This document shows positions 19,690 through 27,771 of a stretch of 64,000 nt of DNA, in pieces; position 1 is the first letter of the stretch; each line of letters opens with the position of its first letter. Below the pieces are notes generated by a model, which saw nothing but the letters and a program-made list of their open reading frames with translations, had not been told where the DNA came from and ran no database searches. The position numbers and the translations under genes are program-made. The DNA comes from Nitrospira defluvii. Lineage in GTDB: Bacteria; Nitrospirota; Nitrospiria; Nitrospirales; Nitrospiraceae. The stretch is from assembly GCA_011525625.1 (NCBI GenBank), contig WYAX01000006.1, positions 1 to 64,000 on the forward strand. The letters are read 5' to 3'.

Positions 19690-20241
19690 ATGCGATTGAT
19701 GATCACGGGACGACATGTAGCGGTCACTCCTGCCCTGCGGGACTATGTGGAAACACGCATGGAGCGGCTCGATCGATTCGGACTCAAGCTAGGCACGTTG
19801 CAAATCCTCCTTAGCCTAGAAAAATTTCACCATGTCGCCGAAGTCGTGGGTGTCGTACAGGGGCGTCGGTTGCAGGCGAAGACGTCGACGGAAGAAATGT
19901 ATGCGTCGATCGACGAGGTGGTCGATAAGCTGGGCGCACAGCTCAGGAAACTAAAAGAGCGCAAGGTGAATCACAAATTCGGTGATTCGCCCCGCATACA
20001 TGCCGCGGCGCGAAAGGCTCCGAAGCCGGACAACAACGGGCTGGAAGTCGTTCGCCCGAAACTTGAGTTTCTGACGCTGGACGAGGCGGTTGATACCCTC
20101 AACGGATCCAAACTCGGCCTATTGATGTTCGTGAATGCCTTGTCGGGTACGATCCAAGTGTTGCAGCGATTGCCAAACGGAAGATTGTCTCTGATCGATC
20201 CTGCGAGCGATCGTGCTCGCACCTCTCATGGCCGCACTTAA
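19690..20241 (+). CDS. hpf: Ribosome hibernation promoting factor, long form
   Basis: 183 aa. The N-terminal S30AE domain (MITGRHVAVTPALRDYVETRMERLDRF to VDKLGAQLRKLKERKVNHK) is followed by a linker and the C-terminal dimerisation domain (VVRPKLEFLTLDEAVDTLNGSKLGLLMFVNALSGTIQVLQR). The long form directly makes 100S ribosome dimers. Placed after rpoN as in many Proteobacteria. The gene end overlaps rapZ. Confidence 0.95.
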   Translation: MRLMITGRHVAVTPALRDYVETRMERLDRFGLKLGTLQILLSLEKFHHVAEVVGVVQGRRLQAKTSTEEMYASIDEVVDKLGAQLRKLKERKVNHKFGDSPRIHAAARKAPKPDNNGLEVVRPKLEFLTLDEAVDTLNGSKLGLLMFVNALSGTIQVLQRLPNGRLSLIDPASDRARTSHGRT

Positions 20242-21094
20242 TCTCGTCGTCATCAGCGGTCTTTCCGGTTCAGGAAAGAGCCACGCCCTCAAAGCCTTCG
20301 AAGATGCGGGATATTTTTGCGTCGATAACCTCCCGCCGGCACTGCTTCCCACGTTTGTGGAACTGTGTAACCAGCAGGGTGGAGAAATCAAGAATGTCGC
20401 TCTTGGAATCGACATTCGGGAGCGAGTGTTCTTTGGCGATTTGGCGAAGGTGCTTGGCGAGCTCAAGGCGCAAGGGCATGCGTTGCAGTTGGTGTTTCTT
20501 GAAGCGCGTGAGGAAGTGCTGGTCCGCCGATTCTCAGAGAGCCGCCGTCCCCATCCGCTGCTGCCGCATATGCCCGTGGTCGAGGGGGTGCGGTTTGAGC
20601 GCGAACGTTTGAGCGAGCTGCGCAAGCATGCCGACCGCGTGATCGATACCTCCACCCTGACAGTGCATGAGTTGCGTGATCTACTGATCCGTGAATTCAG
20701 GCAGGAATCGACCGTCCGTCGCATGACCATTTCCCTGGTGACGTTCGGCTATAAGTTCGGTGTGCCCTACGACATTGACCTGCTTTTCGATGTGCGCTTC
20801 ATTCGAAATCCCTTCTTCGTTCCGGAGTTGAAGATGCTGACGGGTGAGGATGCCAGAGTCCAGCAATATGTATTCGGCGATCCCATGACCGGCGAACTCC
20901 TGGAACATCTGGAGAAACTCTTCAGGTTTCTTATTCCGCTGTATGAGCGGGACCAACGCAGTTACCTTAGTATCGGTATCGGCTGTACCGGAGGGAGGCA
21001 TCGATCCGTGACCATTGCCTTGCGTCTCCAGGCCCAGTTTGCCGCCCTCGGATATGACGTCAGCGTGACCAACAGGGAACTCCAAAAACCCTAG
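20228..21094 (+). CDS. rapZ: RNase adapter / nucleotide-binding protein RapZ
   Basis: RapZ/YvcJ family. Walker A ISGLSGSGKSHALKAFEDAG near the N-terminus; VFLEAREEVLVRRFSESRRPHPL and the C-terminal YLSIGIGCTGGRHRSVTIA are diagnostic. In E. coli it controls glmS through sRNAs; in other phyla the role is less clear. An in-frame GTG at 20213 would add 5 residues; ATG 20228 is chosen because the conserved sequence begins at once. Overlaps hpf by 14 nt. Confidence 0.94.
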   Translation: MAALNLVVISGLSGSGKSHALKAFEDAGYFCVDNLPPALLPTFVELCNQQGGEIKNVALGIDIRERVFFGDLAKVLGELKAQGHALQLVFLEAREEVLVRRFSESRRPHPLLPHMPVVEGVRFERERLSELRKHADRVIDTSTLTVHELRDLLIREFRQESTVRRMTISLVTFGYKFGVPYDIDLLFDVRFIRNPFFVPELKMLTGEDARVQQYVFGDPMTGELLEHLEKLFRFLIPLYERDQRSYLSIGIGCTGGRHRSVTIALRLQAQFAALGYDVSVTNRELQKP

Positions 21095-21149
21095 CCTGGC
21101 GCACCGTTTCCTTGCTGTTTCCCCTCACATCGCCTCGTCGTCCACTTTC

Positions 21150-21177
21150 TTGACAGGTGGACTATATCAACTATACT
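21150..21177 (+). promoter_or_regulatory. Sigma-70-type promoter before the pil cluster
   Basis: TTGACA at 21150-21155, a 16 nt spacer, and TATACT at 21172-21177. This is close to consensus and would start transcription near 21184, about 45 nt before the small regulator and the pilMNOPQ genes. Confidence 0.75.
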
Positions 21178-21228
21178 TAATTCCGTGGGCTCGAATTATG
21201 CGATGAATAGAGGCGTTTGAGGCGGTAC

Positions 21229-21444
21229 GTGAAGAAAGTGAGCGATGTCTCGAAGAGGAAAATGTACAAGACCAATGAGGTCTGTGAGATGTTCGACATC
21301 TCGCGCGCGACCCTGTTTCGCTGGGAGCGCGAGGGCTTGATTACGGGACCGCCCCGCGATTGGCGGAACTGGCGCCTTTATACGGTGGAGAACATCGAAC
21401 AAATCAAGCATGTGATGAGTGGCGGGCGTACAGAGGTCGCGTAG
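21229..21444 (+). CDS. Small MerR-type helix-turn-helix protein
   Basis: About 71 aa, almost only a MerR-like winged helix: YKTNEVCEMFDISRATLFRWEREGLITGP, then WRLYTVENIEQIKHVM. There is no effector or dimerisation helix, so it may be a DNA-binding accessory. GTG 21229 has GAGG at 21219-21222; an internal ATG at 21262 is possible. It is the first gene behind the promoter at 21150 and 13 nt before pilM, which suggests a link to pilus expression, but the target is unknown. Confidence 0.8.
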   Translation: MKKVSDVSKRKMYKTNEVCEMFDISRATLFRWEREGLITGPPRDWRNWRLYTVENIEQIKHVMSGGRTEVA

Positions 21445-21457
21445 AGAGGACGTGAGC

Positions 21458-22555
21458 ATGCTGGATTCACTGAAGCACCTGGCGGATATGGAATTCTTGT
21501 CGATGTTTTCTCCACAACGGCAACTGCTGGGGCTCGACATCGGTTCGAGCAGCATCAAGCTCGTGCAGATCAAAGAGCACCGTGGCCACTACACCCTGCA
21601 AAAATTCGGCGTGAAGGAATTGGAGCCCGAGGTGATCGTGGACGGCACGGTCATGGATGAGGGACGAGTCGTGTCGGCTATCAAGGAATTGCTGGCTGAA
21701 CAGAATGTGAAATTGAAGCAAGTGGCGGTGTCGATTTCCGGTCACGCGGTGATCGTGAAGAAAATCACGTTGCCGCCGATGCCAGATGAAGAACTGGATG
21801 CGCAGGTGAAACTGGCCGCAGAGCAGTACATTCCCTTCGACATCAACGAAGTCAATCTTGATTTTTATGTGTTGCCCCCGTCTGAGCACCTGGACGAGCA
21901 AGCGGAAATGTCGATTGTGCTCGTGGCCGCAAAGAAGGACAAAATCAATGAACTGACCGAGTTAGTCAAAGCCGCGGGACTGGTGCCCATCGTCATGGAC
22001 GTCGATGCCTTCGCGGTAGAGAATATGTACGGCGTGACCTCTCCTGCGACCCAGGACGACACCACGATTCTGGTGAACATTGGCGCCAGCGTCATGAACG
22101 TGAATATCGTGGGCGGCGGCACTTCCCTCTTTACGCGTGATATTCCCCTCGGTGGCAATCGGTATTCGGAGGCGGTGCAACGGGAGATGGGGGTATCGTT
22201 CGAGGAAGCGGAGCAACTCAAGAAAAGTGAGCAGGATGACGATCATACACTTGCGGCCGTGATGGAAAGTGTCAATGCCGAGGTGGCGTCGGAGATCGCG
22301 CGCACGATCGACTACTTTAGGACGACATCGTCCGACAGCGACATCGCGAGGGTTTTGCTGTTCGGCGGGGGAGCTAAGGTGAAAGGCCTGGCTCAACAGC
22401 TTCGCGATCGAATGCACGTGGACGTGGACATCGCGAATCCATTTAACGAGATCGACACCTCGCAGTGCAACGTCGATCCTGATCGGTTGACGGAGATGGG
22501 GCCGCTTGCGGCAGTCGGGGTTGGCCTCGCACTGCGGACGGTGGGGGACCGATGA
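21458..22555 (+). CDS. pilM: Type IV pilus assembly protein PilM
   Basis: Actin-like cytoplasmic ATPase of the pilus alignment complex, 365 aa. LLGLDIGSSSIKLVQIKEHRG is the phosphate-1 loop, VNIGASVMNVNIVGGG the phosphate-2 region, and RVLLFGGGAKVKGLAQQL the adenosine segment. The frame opens at 21419, but ATG 21458 has GAGAGGA at 21443-21449. Overlaps pilN by 4 nt. Confidence 0.95.
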   Translation: MLDSLKHLADMEFLSMFSPQRQLLGLDIGSSSIKLVQIKEHRGHYTLQKFGVKELEPEVIVDGTVMDEGRVVSAIKELLAEQNVKLKQVAVSISGHAVIVKKITLPPMPDEELDAQVKLAAEQYIPFDINEVNLDFYVLPPSEHLDEQAEMSIVLVAAKKDKINELTELVKAAGLVPIVMDVDAFAVENMYGVTSPATQDDTTILVNIGASVMNVNIVGGGTSLFTRDIPLGGNRYSEAVQREMGVSFEEAEQLKKSEQDDDHTLAAVMESVNAEVASEIARTIDYFRTTSSDSDIARVLLFGGGAKVKGLAQQLRDRMHVDVDIANPFNEIDTSQCNVDPDRLTEMGPLAAVGVGLALRTVGDR

Positions 22556-23106
22556 TTAGAATCAACTTGCTCGCAACTGGGCCTCGGTCCAGAAAAGCTA
22601 AGCCGCAATGGGATGTTCGAGCCGAGGCCTTGATCGGTATCGGGGTATTGCTGATGACCCTCACCGGTTGCTGGTTCTATGCGGCTGCGCTGGATGAGGA
22701 TATCCAGGCCAAGCAGGCGGAGAAGCAGCTCAAGGCCAAGCAGGTGGCGCAGCTGAAAGAGCAAGTGAAGGCCGTCCAGGACTTCGAAGAAAAGAAGAAA
22801 CAACTGGAAGCCAAGAACCGCATTATCGATCAGTTGGAAAAAAGTCGAACCGGCCCGGTCAAGGTGTTGGACCATGTCAGTCAGAGCCTGAATCCGTTGA
22901 AGGTCTGGTTGGTACGCATGAATCTTAAAGGCAACAGCGTCGAGCTGGAAGGTCGCGCCCTAACCAACGATGACGTGGTCGAGTTCGTGAACAACCTCCG
23001 CCGGACCGATCAATTTGGCGCCATCAAGTTGATGGAAAGCCGGGCGGGCCAAGACAACAAGATGAACACCTATCAATTCCGCCTCGACCTGTCGATGAAA
23101 GGCTAA
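22552..23106 (+). CDS. pilN: Type IV pilus assembly protein PilN
   Basis: 184 aa. The N-terminal motif MIRINLLATGPR binds the PilM groove in characterised systems. One membrane helix (ALIGIGVLLMTLTGCWFYAA) is followed by a charged coiled coil (about residues 45-95) and a periplasmic ferredoxin-like domain. Start overlaps pilM (ATGA). Confidence 0.94.
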   Translation: MIRINLLATGPRSRKAKPQWDVRAEALIGIGVLLMTLTGCWFYAAALDEDIQAKQAEKQLKAKQVAQLKEQVKAVQDFEEKKKQLEAKNRIIDQLEKSRTGPVKVLDHVSQSLNPLKVWLVRMNLKGNSVELEGRALTNDDVVEFVNNLRRTDQFGAIKLMESRAGQDNKMNTYQFRLDLSMKG

Positions 23107-23107
23107 C

Positions 23108-23731
23108 ATGAGTCTGAATGCAATCAGCCTAGACAGCCTCCGTAGCATTCCGACGGGCCAGAAGGTCGCGCTGCTTGGACTGTTGGTGGCGGCGATTCTG
23201 GTGGGATTCTACTTTTACGTGGTTGATCCCAAGACAGTCGAACTGGAAGCCGTTCAGGGGCAAGTGGCGCAGTTGGATACTGAAATCCAGAACCTGACGC
23301 TCAAGGTCAAGCACTTGGATGAGTTGGTGGCGGCCAGCAAACAACTGGAAATCGAATTGGCGGCAAAGAAAGAGCGGCTCCCGCCTGAAGAGGAAGCGGT
23401 GATGTTACTCAAGCAGGTCTCCGATTTAGGATTGCGTCTGGGGTTGGATGTCCGGCTCTGGAAACCCGGCGTGCAAGTGGAAGATCCATCCAAGTTGTTC
23501 ATCCGCATGCCCATCAACGTGGAGGTGGCGGGCGGTTACCATACGGCTGCGATCTTCTTCGATCGAATCAGCAAGCTGTCCCGCATCGTGACCGTACAAG
23601 ATGTGCGGATCGGCGCGGCACGGGTCGATCAGGGGCGGGTGGTTACGCAAACGGTCTTTGATCTGGTCGCGTACGCCGCCCCGCAGGAGAAGAAGTCTGT
23701 TACGCCGGCGCCCGCAGCGAAGCCGAAATGA
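23108..23731 (+). CDS. pilO: Type IV pilus assembly protein PilO
   Basis: 207 aa. One membrane helix (VALLGLLVAAILVGFYFYVVDPKT), a coiled coil and a periplasmic PilO fold (GLRLGLDVRLWKPGVQVEDP to YHTAAIFFDRISKLSRIVTV). It forms a heterodimer with PilN. One nt after pilN; overlaps pilP by 4 nt. Confidence 0.94.
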   Translation: MSLNAISLDSLRSIPTGQKVALLGLLVAAILVGFYFYVVDPKTVELEAVQGQVAQLDTEIQNLTLKVKHLDELVAASKQLEIELAAKKERLPPEEEAVMLLKQVSDLGLRLGLDVRLWKPGVQVEDPSKLFIRMPINVEVAGGYHTAAIFFDRISKLSRIVTVQDVRIGAARVDQGRVVTQTVFDLVAYAAPQEKKSVTPAPAAKPK

Positions 23732-24387
23732 GGAATCGATCCCAGCTCATGCCCAACGCAGGGGGATGCACCGTGAACACACGAGTATGGTGGAATCAGT
23801 GGGTACGACCGGTGAGTATCGGGGCGGTCGTGGTAACGCTCGTTGGAGCATTCGTTCCGGTCGAAGCGAAGACGTTGCCGCACTTCCGGCAGGTCGCATC
23901 TATGCGCCCGGCCGATTCTCTGAAAGTCATGCCGTTGCCCGAGGCGCAGAAGCCGGCGCCGTCTCTCGATCTTCTGTCACCGCGAGCTGAGGCCGCAGTT
24001 TCTCAATCTGGGGATTCGCTGTCGATGGAGTTTTCGGGAGCGTCCTATGACCCCTCCGGACGTCGTGATCCGTTCCTGCCCATGATTCAGCTCGGACAAC
24101 AGGCGGAGCAAGACGCCAGTCTGCCCCCGCTGCAACGTGTCGGCCTCACGGAGTTAAGTTTAATCGGTGTGCTTTGGGGCAATTACGGGTACACGGCTAT
24201 GGTGCAGACGCCGGACGGCAAGGGGTACAGCATCCGTCGCGGGACGAGAATCGGGCCGAACAATGGCGTGGTTAGTTCAATCACTGAACGAGGCATTATC
24301 GTTCAAGAGCGGTTCACGGACGTGTACGGGAACAAGCAGGAGCGCGAATATGTGAAGCTCCTGCACCCGAAAGAGGGTACAGAATGA
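23728..24387 (+). CDS. pilP: Pilus assembly protein PilP
   Basis: 219 aa, periplasmic connector between PilNO and the PilQ secretin. The PilP fold is clear from YDPSGRRDPFLPMI, LTELSLIGVLWGNYGYTAMVQTPDGKGYSIRRGTRIG and the C-terminal VYGNKQEREYVKL. The hydrophobic N-terminus lacks an obvious lipobox cysteine, unlike many PilP lipoproteins. The start may be ATG 23728 or 23749. Confidence 0.92.
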   Translation: MRNRSQLMPNAGGCTVNTRVWWNQWVRPVSIGAVVVTLVGAFVPVEAKTLPHFRQVASMRPADSLKVMPLPEAQKPAPSLDLLSPRAEAAVSQSGDSLSMEFSGASYDPSGRRDPFLPMIQLGQQAEQDASLPPLQRVGLTELSLIGVLWGNYGYTAMVQTPDGKGYSIRRGTRIGPNNGVVSSITERGIIVQERFTDVYGNKQEREYVKLLHPKEGTE

Positions 24388-26336
24388 AACAAGCACAGGT
24401 TGGAGTTCATCCGCTGCTGAGTGTCACCGTGATGGCCGGAATTCTGGGCCTTGCCGGGTACCTGCCGCTTGCCGCATCGGCCGAGACGACGGGATTGGCT
24501 GGGTTCGCACAGGCCGCCGATCAGCAGGTTACCGCACCTGCGGATAGTGTCGCACTTGACCCCGCGCACACGGTTGCCGTCGGTCAGACTGCCACGATGC
24601 TGAGCAGGGTTGAAACTAAGACTGAAGGCGGGCGAGTCTCGCTGGTCCTGACCGGCAACGGAGTGTTCGCGCACACAGTCAAGATGATCGGGGATCGCCG
24701 GATGGTGCTCGACATGCCGAACCTTCAATCGGAACGGCACCAGTCCCATCTGTCTATCGGGCATAGCCTCTTATCACGGGTGCGGTTCGGGTATCATCAG
24801 GATAAGGTGCGGTTGGTGCTGGATCTCGCACAGCCCGCTGAACATACCATCGATTCAACGGCCGGACGTCTCGTGCTGACGCTCGCGCCGAAGGCGTCGG
24901 CCGATGACAAGCCGGCCGATCCGGATGCCGGCGTGATGGCGGAACCGGTCGTCGTACCCCCTTCAATGCCGGTGGTTCATAAGGCGCCCAAAGCACTGTT
25001 CCGTGTCATGCCGGTGCAACTGACGTCCGAGTCCGTGCAGAAGGAAGACCGAAAGCCGGAGACCAACGAGGTGGTGAACGGGTCGTCGCGGTTCGTTGGA
25101 CGGCGCATCTCGCTCGATTTTCAACAGGCTGACATCAGCAATGTCTTGCGATTAATCGCGGAGGTCAGCGGTTTCAATATCGTCGTCGGTGAAGGGGTCA
25201 AGAGCAAAGTGACCATGAAGTTGGCCAATGTGCCATGGGATCAGGCGCTCGACATGCTGCTGAAGATGAACGCCCTGGGTATGATTCGCCAAGGTAATAT
25301 CGTGTGGGTCGATACCCTGCAGAATATTGCCAAACAGCAGGATGAAGAGGCGCGGGCCAAGGACTCCAGAGCCAAGGCTGAGCCGATCGTGACGCGAGTC
25401 TTCTACATCCGCAACCTGAACGCCACGGAAGTCCATACATCGTTACGGCAGAATCTGAGTCCCCGGGGTACCATGACGGTTAGCGCTGCGAGCAACGCGC
25501 TGATCATTAGCGACACGGAATCCAAGCTGGAGGTTCTGCGCCAATTGTTGGACGGCGTCGATCTGGAAGTTCCGCAGGTGCAGATTGAGGCTCGAATCGT
25601 CCAAGCCGATACGACCTATACGCGCTCGCTCGGCGTGCAATGGGGCATTCAGAACGTCAATCAACTTGGCGGTGCCAGCGGAACCTCCGCGTTCAAGACC
25701 GGCACCACCGGACCCTTCGGTGCGCAGGTCTCGGATTTTCTGATCAACCTCCCGGCGAATCCCGGCTTGCCGTCTGTGCCTGGTGCGGGCTTCTCGATCG
25801 GGAAAACCGACGGGGCCATGCTGGATGTGCGCTTGTCAGCCGGCGAACTGTTGGGGTTGACCAAGGTGATCGCGGCACCCAAGATCACGACATTGGATAA
25901 GCGGGACGCCAAGATCGCGCAGGGTGAATCCATTCCGTTCCAGACTACGTCGCTGCAAGGCACACAGACCACTTTCGTGGACGCCAATCTTGAGTTGAAC
26001 GTGACGCCGCAAATCACCTCGCGTGATCCGAAAGAGATCGGGAAGCAGATCCTCATGAAGGTGCGGGCCACTCGGAATGCCGTTGGTGCTCGGAGCAACC
26101 CTGCCGGTCCGAGCATCGATCGCCGTGAGGCCACGACTCAAGTGTTGGTTCGTGACGGTGAAACCATGGTGATCGGCGGTGTCTTCGTTGATACGCAGTC
26201 AAACAACGTCGCCGGAATTCCCTATCTCTCGCGGATCCCGGTGTTAGGCTGGCTGTTTAAGAGCAAGACTGAGAATGTGTCGAAACAGGAACTCCTGATC
26301 TTCCTGACCCCGACGATCGTCCGGTCGACAACTTGA
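24384..26336 (+). CDS. pilQ: Type IV pilus secretin PilQ
   Basis: Outer-membrane secretin, 650 aa. Signal peptide, an N-terminal AMIN domain (VSLVLTGNGVFAHTVKMIGDRRMVLDMPNL), an STN/N0 domain (RRISLDFQQADISNVLRLIAEVSGFNIVV, about residue 240), an N1 domain (VTRVFYIRNLNATEV) and the C-terminal secretin (SAGELLGLTKVIAAPKITTLDKRDAKIAQGE to QELLIFLTPTIV). Only one AMIN repeat is evident. Confidence 0.96.
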   Translation: MKQAQVGVHPLLSVTVMAGILGLAGYLPLAASAETTGLAGFAQAADQQVTAPADSVALDPAHTVAVGQTATMLSRVETKTEGGRVSLVLTGNGVFAHTVKMIGDRRMVLDMPNLQSERHQSHLSIGHSLLSRVRFGYHQDKVRLVLDLAQPAEHTIDSTAGRLVLTLAPKASADDKPADPDAGVMAEPVVVPPSMPVVHKAPKALFRVMPVQLTSESVQKEDRKPETNEVVNGSSRFVGRRISLDFQQADISNVLRLIAEVSGFNIVVGEGVKSKVTMKLANVPWDQALDMLLKMNALGMIRQGNIVWVDTLQNIAKQQDEEARAKDSRAKAEPIVTRVFYIRNLNATEVHTSLRQNLSPRGTMTVSAASNALIISDTESKLEVLRQLLDGVDLEVPQVQIEARIVQADTTYTRSLGVQWGIQNVNQLGGASGTSAFKTGTTGPFGAQVSDFLINLPANPGLPSVPGAGFSIGKTDGAMLDVRLSAGELLGLTKVIAAPKITTLDKRDAKIAQGESIPFQTTSLQGTQTTFVDANLELNVTPQITSRDPKEIGKQILMKVRATRNAVGARSNPAGPSIDRREATTQVLVRDGETMVIGGVFVDTQSNNVAGIPYLSRIPVLGWLFKSKTENVSKQELLIFLTPTIVRSTT

Positions 26337-26360
26337 CAGGTTCCGGCACGGCACGTTAAT

Positions 26361-26405
26361 AATCGCCCCCATTGAAGATGGTGCGCCGTCTCAATGGGGG
26401 CGATT
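26361..26405 (+). terminator. Intrinsic terminator after pilQ
   Basis: Perfect 15 bp inverted repeat: 26361-26375 pairs with 26391-26405 around a 15 nt loop, starting 24 nt after the pilQ stop. The sequence after it is weakly T-rich (CTCATTTAT). It ends the pil transcript. Confidence 0.8.
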
Positions 26406-26606
26406 CTCATTTATACGATCTCCTCCCCTGTCCTGAGGGGCGCTCCTTTCAGGTCGCTTCTTCCAGTCAACACGCAGGTTCGTCATCGGCCCTCCGACCG
26501 GGTCTAAGGCGGATGGCTGCCGGATCAGCGCAGACGACTTCCTGTGAGGGGTGTCATATCGCATCGAGTGCGATCAGCCCCAGTCCGAGTTCCTGACTGG
26601 GGATTC
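26406..26606 (+). other. Leader region of aroB
   Basis: About 200 nt without a convincing gene. It ends in a hairpin (CCCCAGTC 26578-26585 with GACTGGGG 26595-26602, 9 nt loop) that would hide the purine-rich stretch just ahead of the aroB ATG at 26607. No known riboswitch was recognised. Confidence 0.45.
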
Positions 26607-27764
26607 ATGGAGAAAGACAAGACAGACATGGCTCTGCAGATCATCCACGTTGCGCTCGGTACACGGAGCTACGACATTCGTATCCGGCGAGGGCTGGTGA
26701 ACGATCTTGGCGTAGAATTAACCCGGCTTTGTCGTATAGGAAAAGTCGGAGTGATCACCGATCGGAATCTTGTCAGCCATTACCTGAAGCCGGTGATGCG
26801 TGCGTTGAAGGCTGCCGGTTTCACAGTCATACCGATTATCCTGCCTCCAGGAGAGCGAACGAAAACGCTTCGCTCCATCGCGAAAGTGATGGATGCATTG
26901 GTGGAGGCTCGCTTTGAACGGAGTTCCACGTTGTTGGCCTTGGGAGGCGGCGTGGTAGGGGACTTGACCGGATTTGCCGCAGCGATCTATCAACGGGGTA
27001 TTCCCTTTGTGCAAGTCCCGACGAGTTTGGTGGCGCAAGTCGATTCCAGCGTGGGGGGAAAAACCGGGGTAGATCATCCCAAAGGAAAGAACCTGATCGG
27101 CGCTTTCAACCAGCCGCAGGCCGTACTGATCGATCCGACTACGCTCCATACGCTGCCTCCGCGTGAATGGGTCGCAGGGCTGGCGGAAGTCATCAAGTAT
27201 GGAGTGATCGCGGATGCAACGTTTTTTGAGTATTTGGAGCAGCACATTCAGCAGATTCTCACCCTGGACGACGGGGCGGTTGCGCACATTGTGGGGCGAT
27301 CTTGTGAGATCAAGGCGGAGGTGGTGTCGGAAGACGAGCGTGAAGCCGATCGGCGGCGTATTCTGAATTTCGGGCATACGATCGGGCATGCATTGGAATC
27401 GCTTGGGGGCTACAAGGGACTCATTCACGGTGAGGCGGTGGCGGTCGGGATGGTGTATGAGGCCGATCTGGCACGACACCTCGGCTACTGCAGCCAGGAT
27501 GTGGTGGATCGGTTACGTCGGTTGGTGGAAGCCTCCGGCTTATCCGCGCGTCTGCCCGACGTGACGTTCCACGACCTGTGGAGCGCCATGCAGCAGGATA
27601 AAAAGGTGTCTGCCGGAACAGTCTATTGCGTAGTTCCCGAATCAATCGGAGCGGTGCGGGTTGTCGCCCTTCCCAAGCAGGAGACACGGGCCTGGTTTGC
27701 GACCGTTCGCCGCCGCGAACCACGTGTCCGCAGTGCCGTCGCCGGTAGGCGGCGGGTGCGATAG
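26607..27764 (+). CDS. aroB: 3-dehydroquinate synthase
   Basis: Second step of the shikimate pathway: DAHP to 3-dehydroquinate with NAD and a divalent metal. LALGGGVVGDLTGFAAAIYQRGIPFVQVPTSLVAQVDSSVGGKTGVDHP is the NAD-binding and active-site core; the metal ligands are Glu in GLAEVIKYG, His in FGHTIGHALE and His in GLIHGEA. ATG 26607 or 26628 are both possible starts. About 25 basic residues extend the C-terminus. It follows pilQ as in many Proteobacteria and is 7 nt before the ANTAR gene. Confidence 0.95.
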   Translation: MEKDKTDMALQIIHVALGTRSYDIRIRRGLVNDLGVELTRLCRIGKVGVITDRNLVSHYLKPVMRALKAAGFTVIPIILPPGERTKTLRSIAKVMDALVEARFERSSTLLALGGGVVGDLTGFAAAIYQRGIPFVQVPTSLVAQVDSSVGGKTGVDHPKGKNLIGAFNQPQAVLIDPTTLHTLPPREWVAGLAEVIKYGVIADATFFEYLEQHIQQILTLDDGAVAHIVGRSCEIKAEVVSEDEREADRRRILNFGHTIGHALESLGGYKGLIHGEAVAVGMVYEADLARHLGYCSQDVVDRLRRLVEASGLSARLPDVTFHDLWSAMQQDKKVSAGTVYCVVPESIGAVRVVALPKQETRAWFATVRRREPRVRSAVAGRRRVR

Positions 27765-27771
27765 GAGTCTG

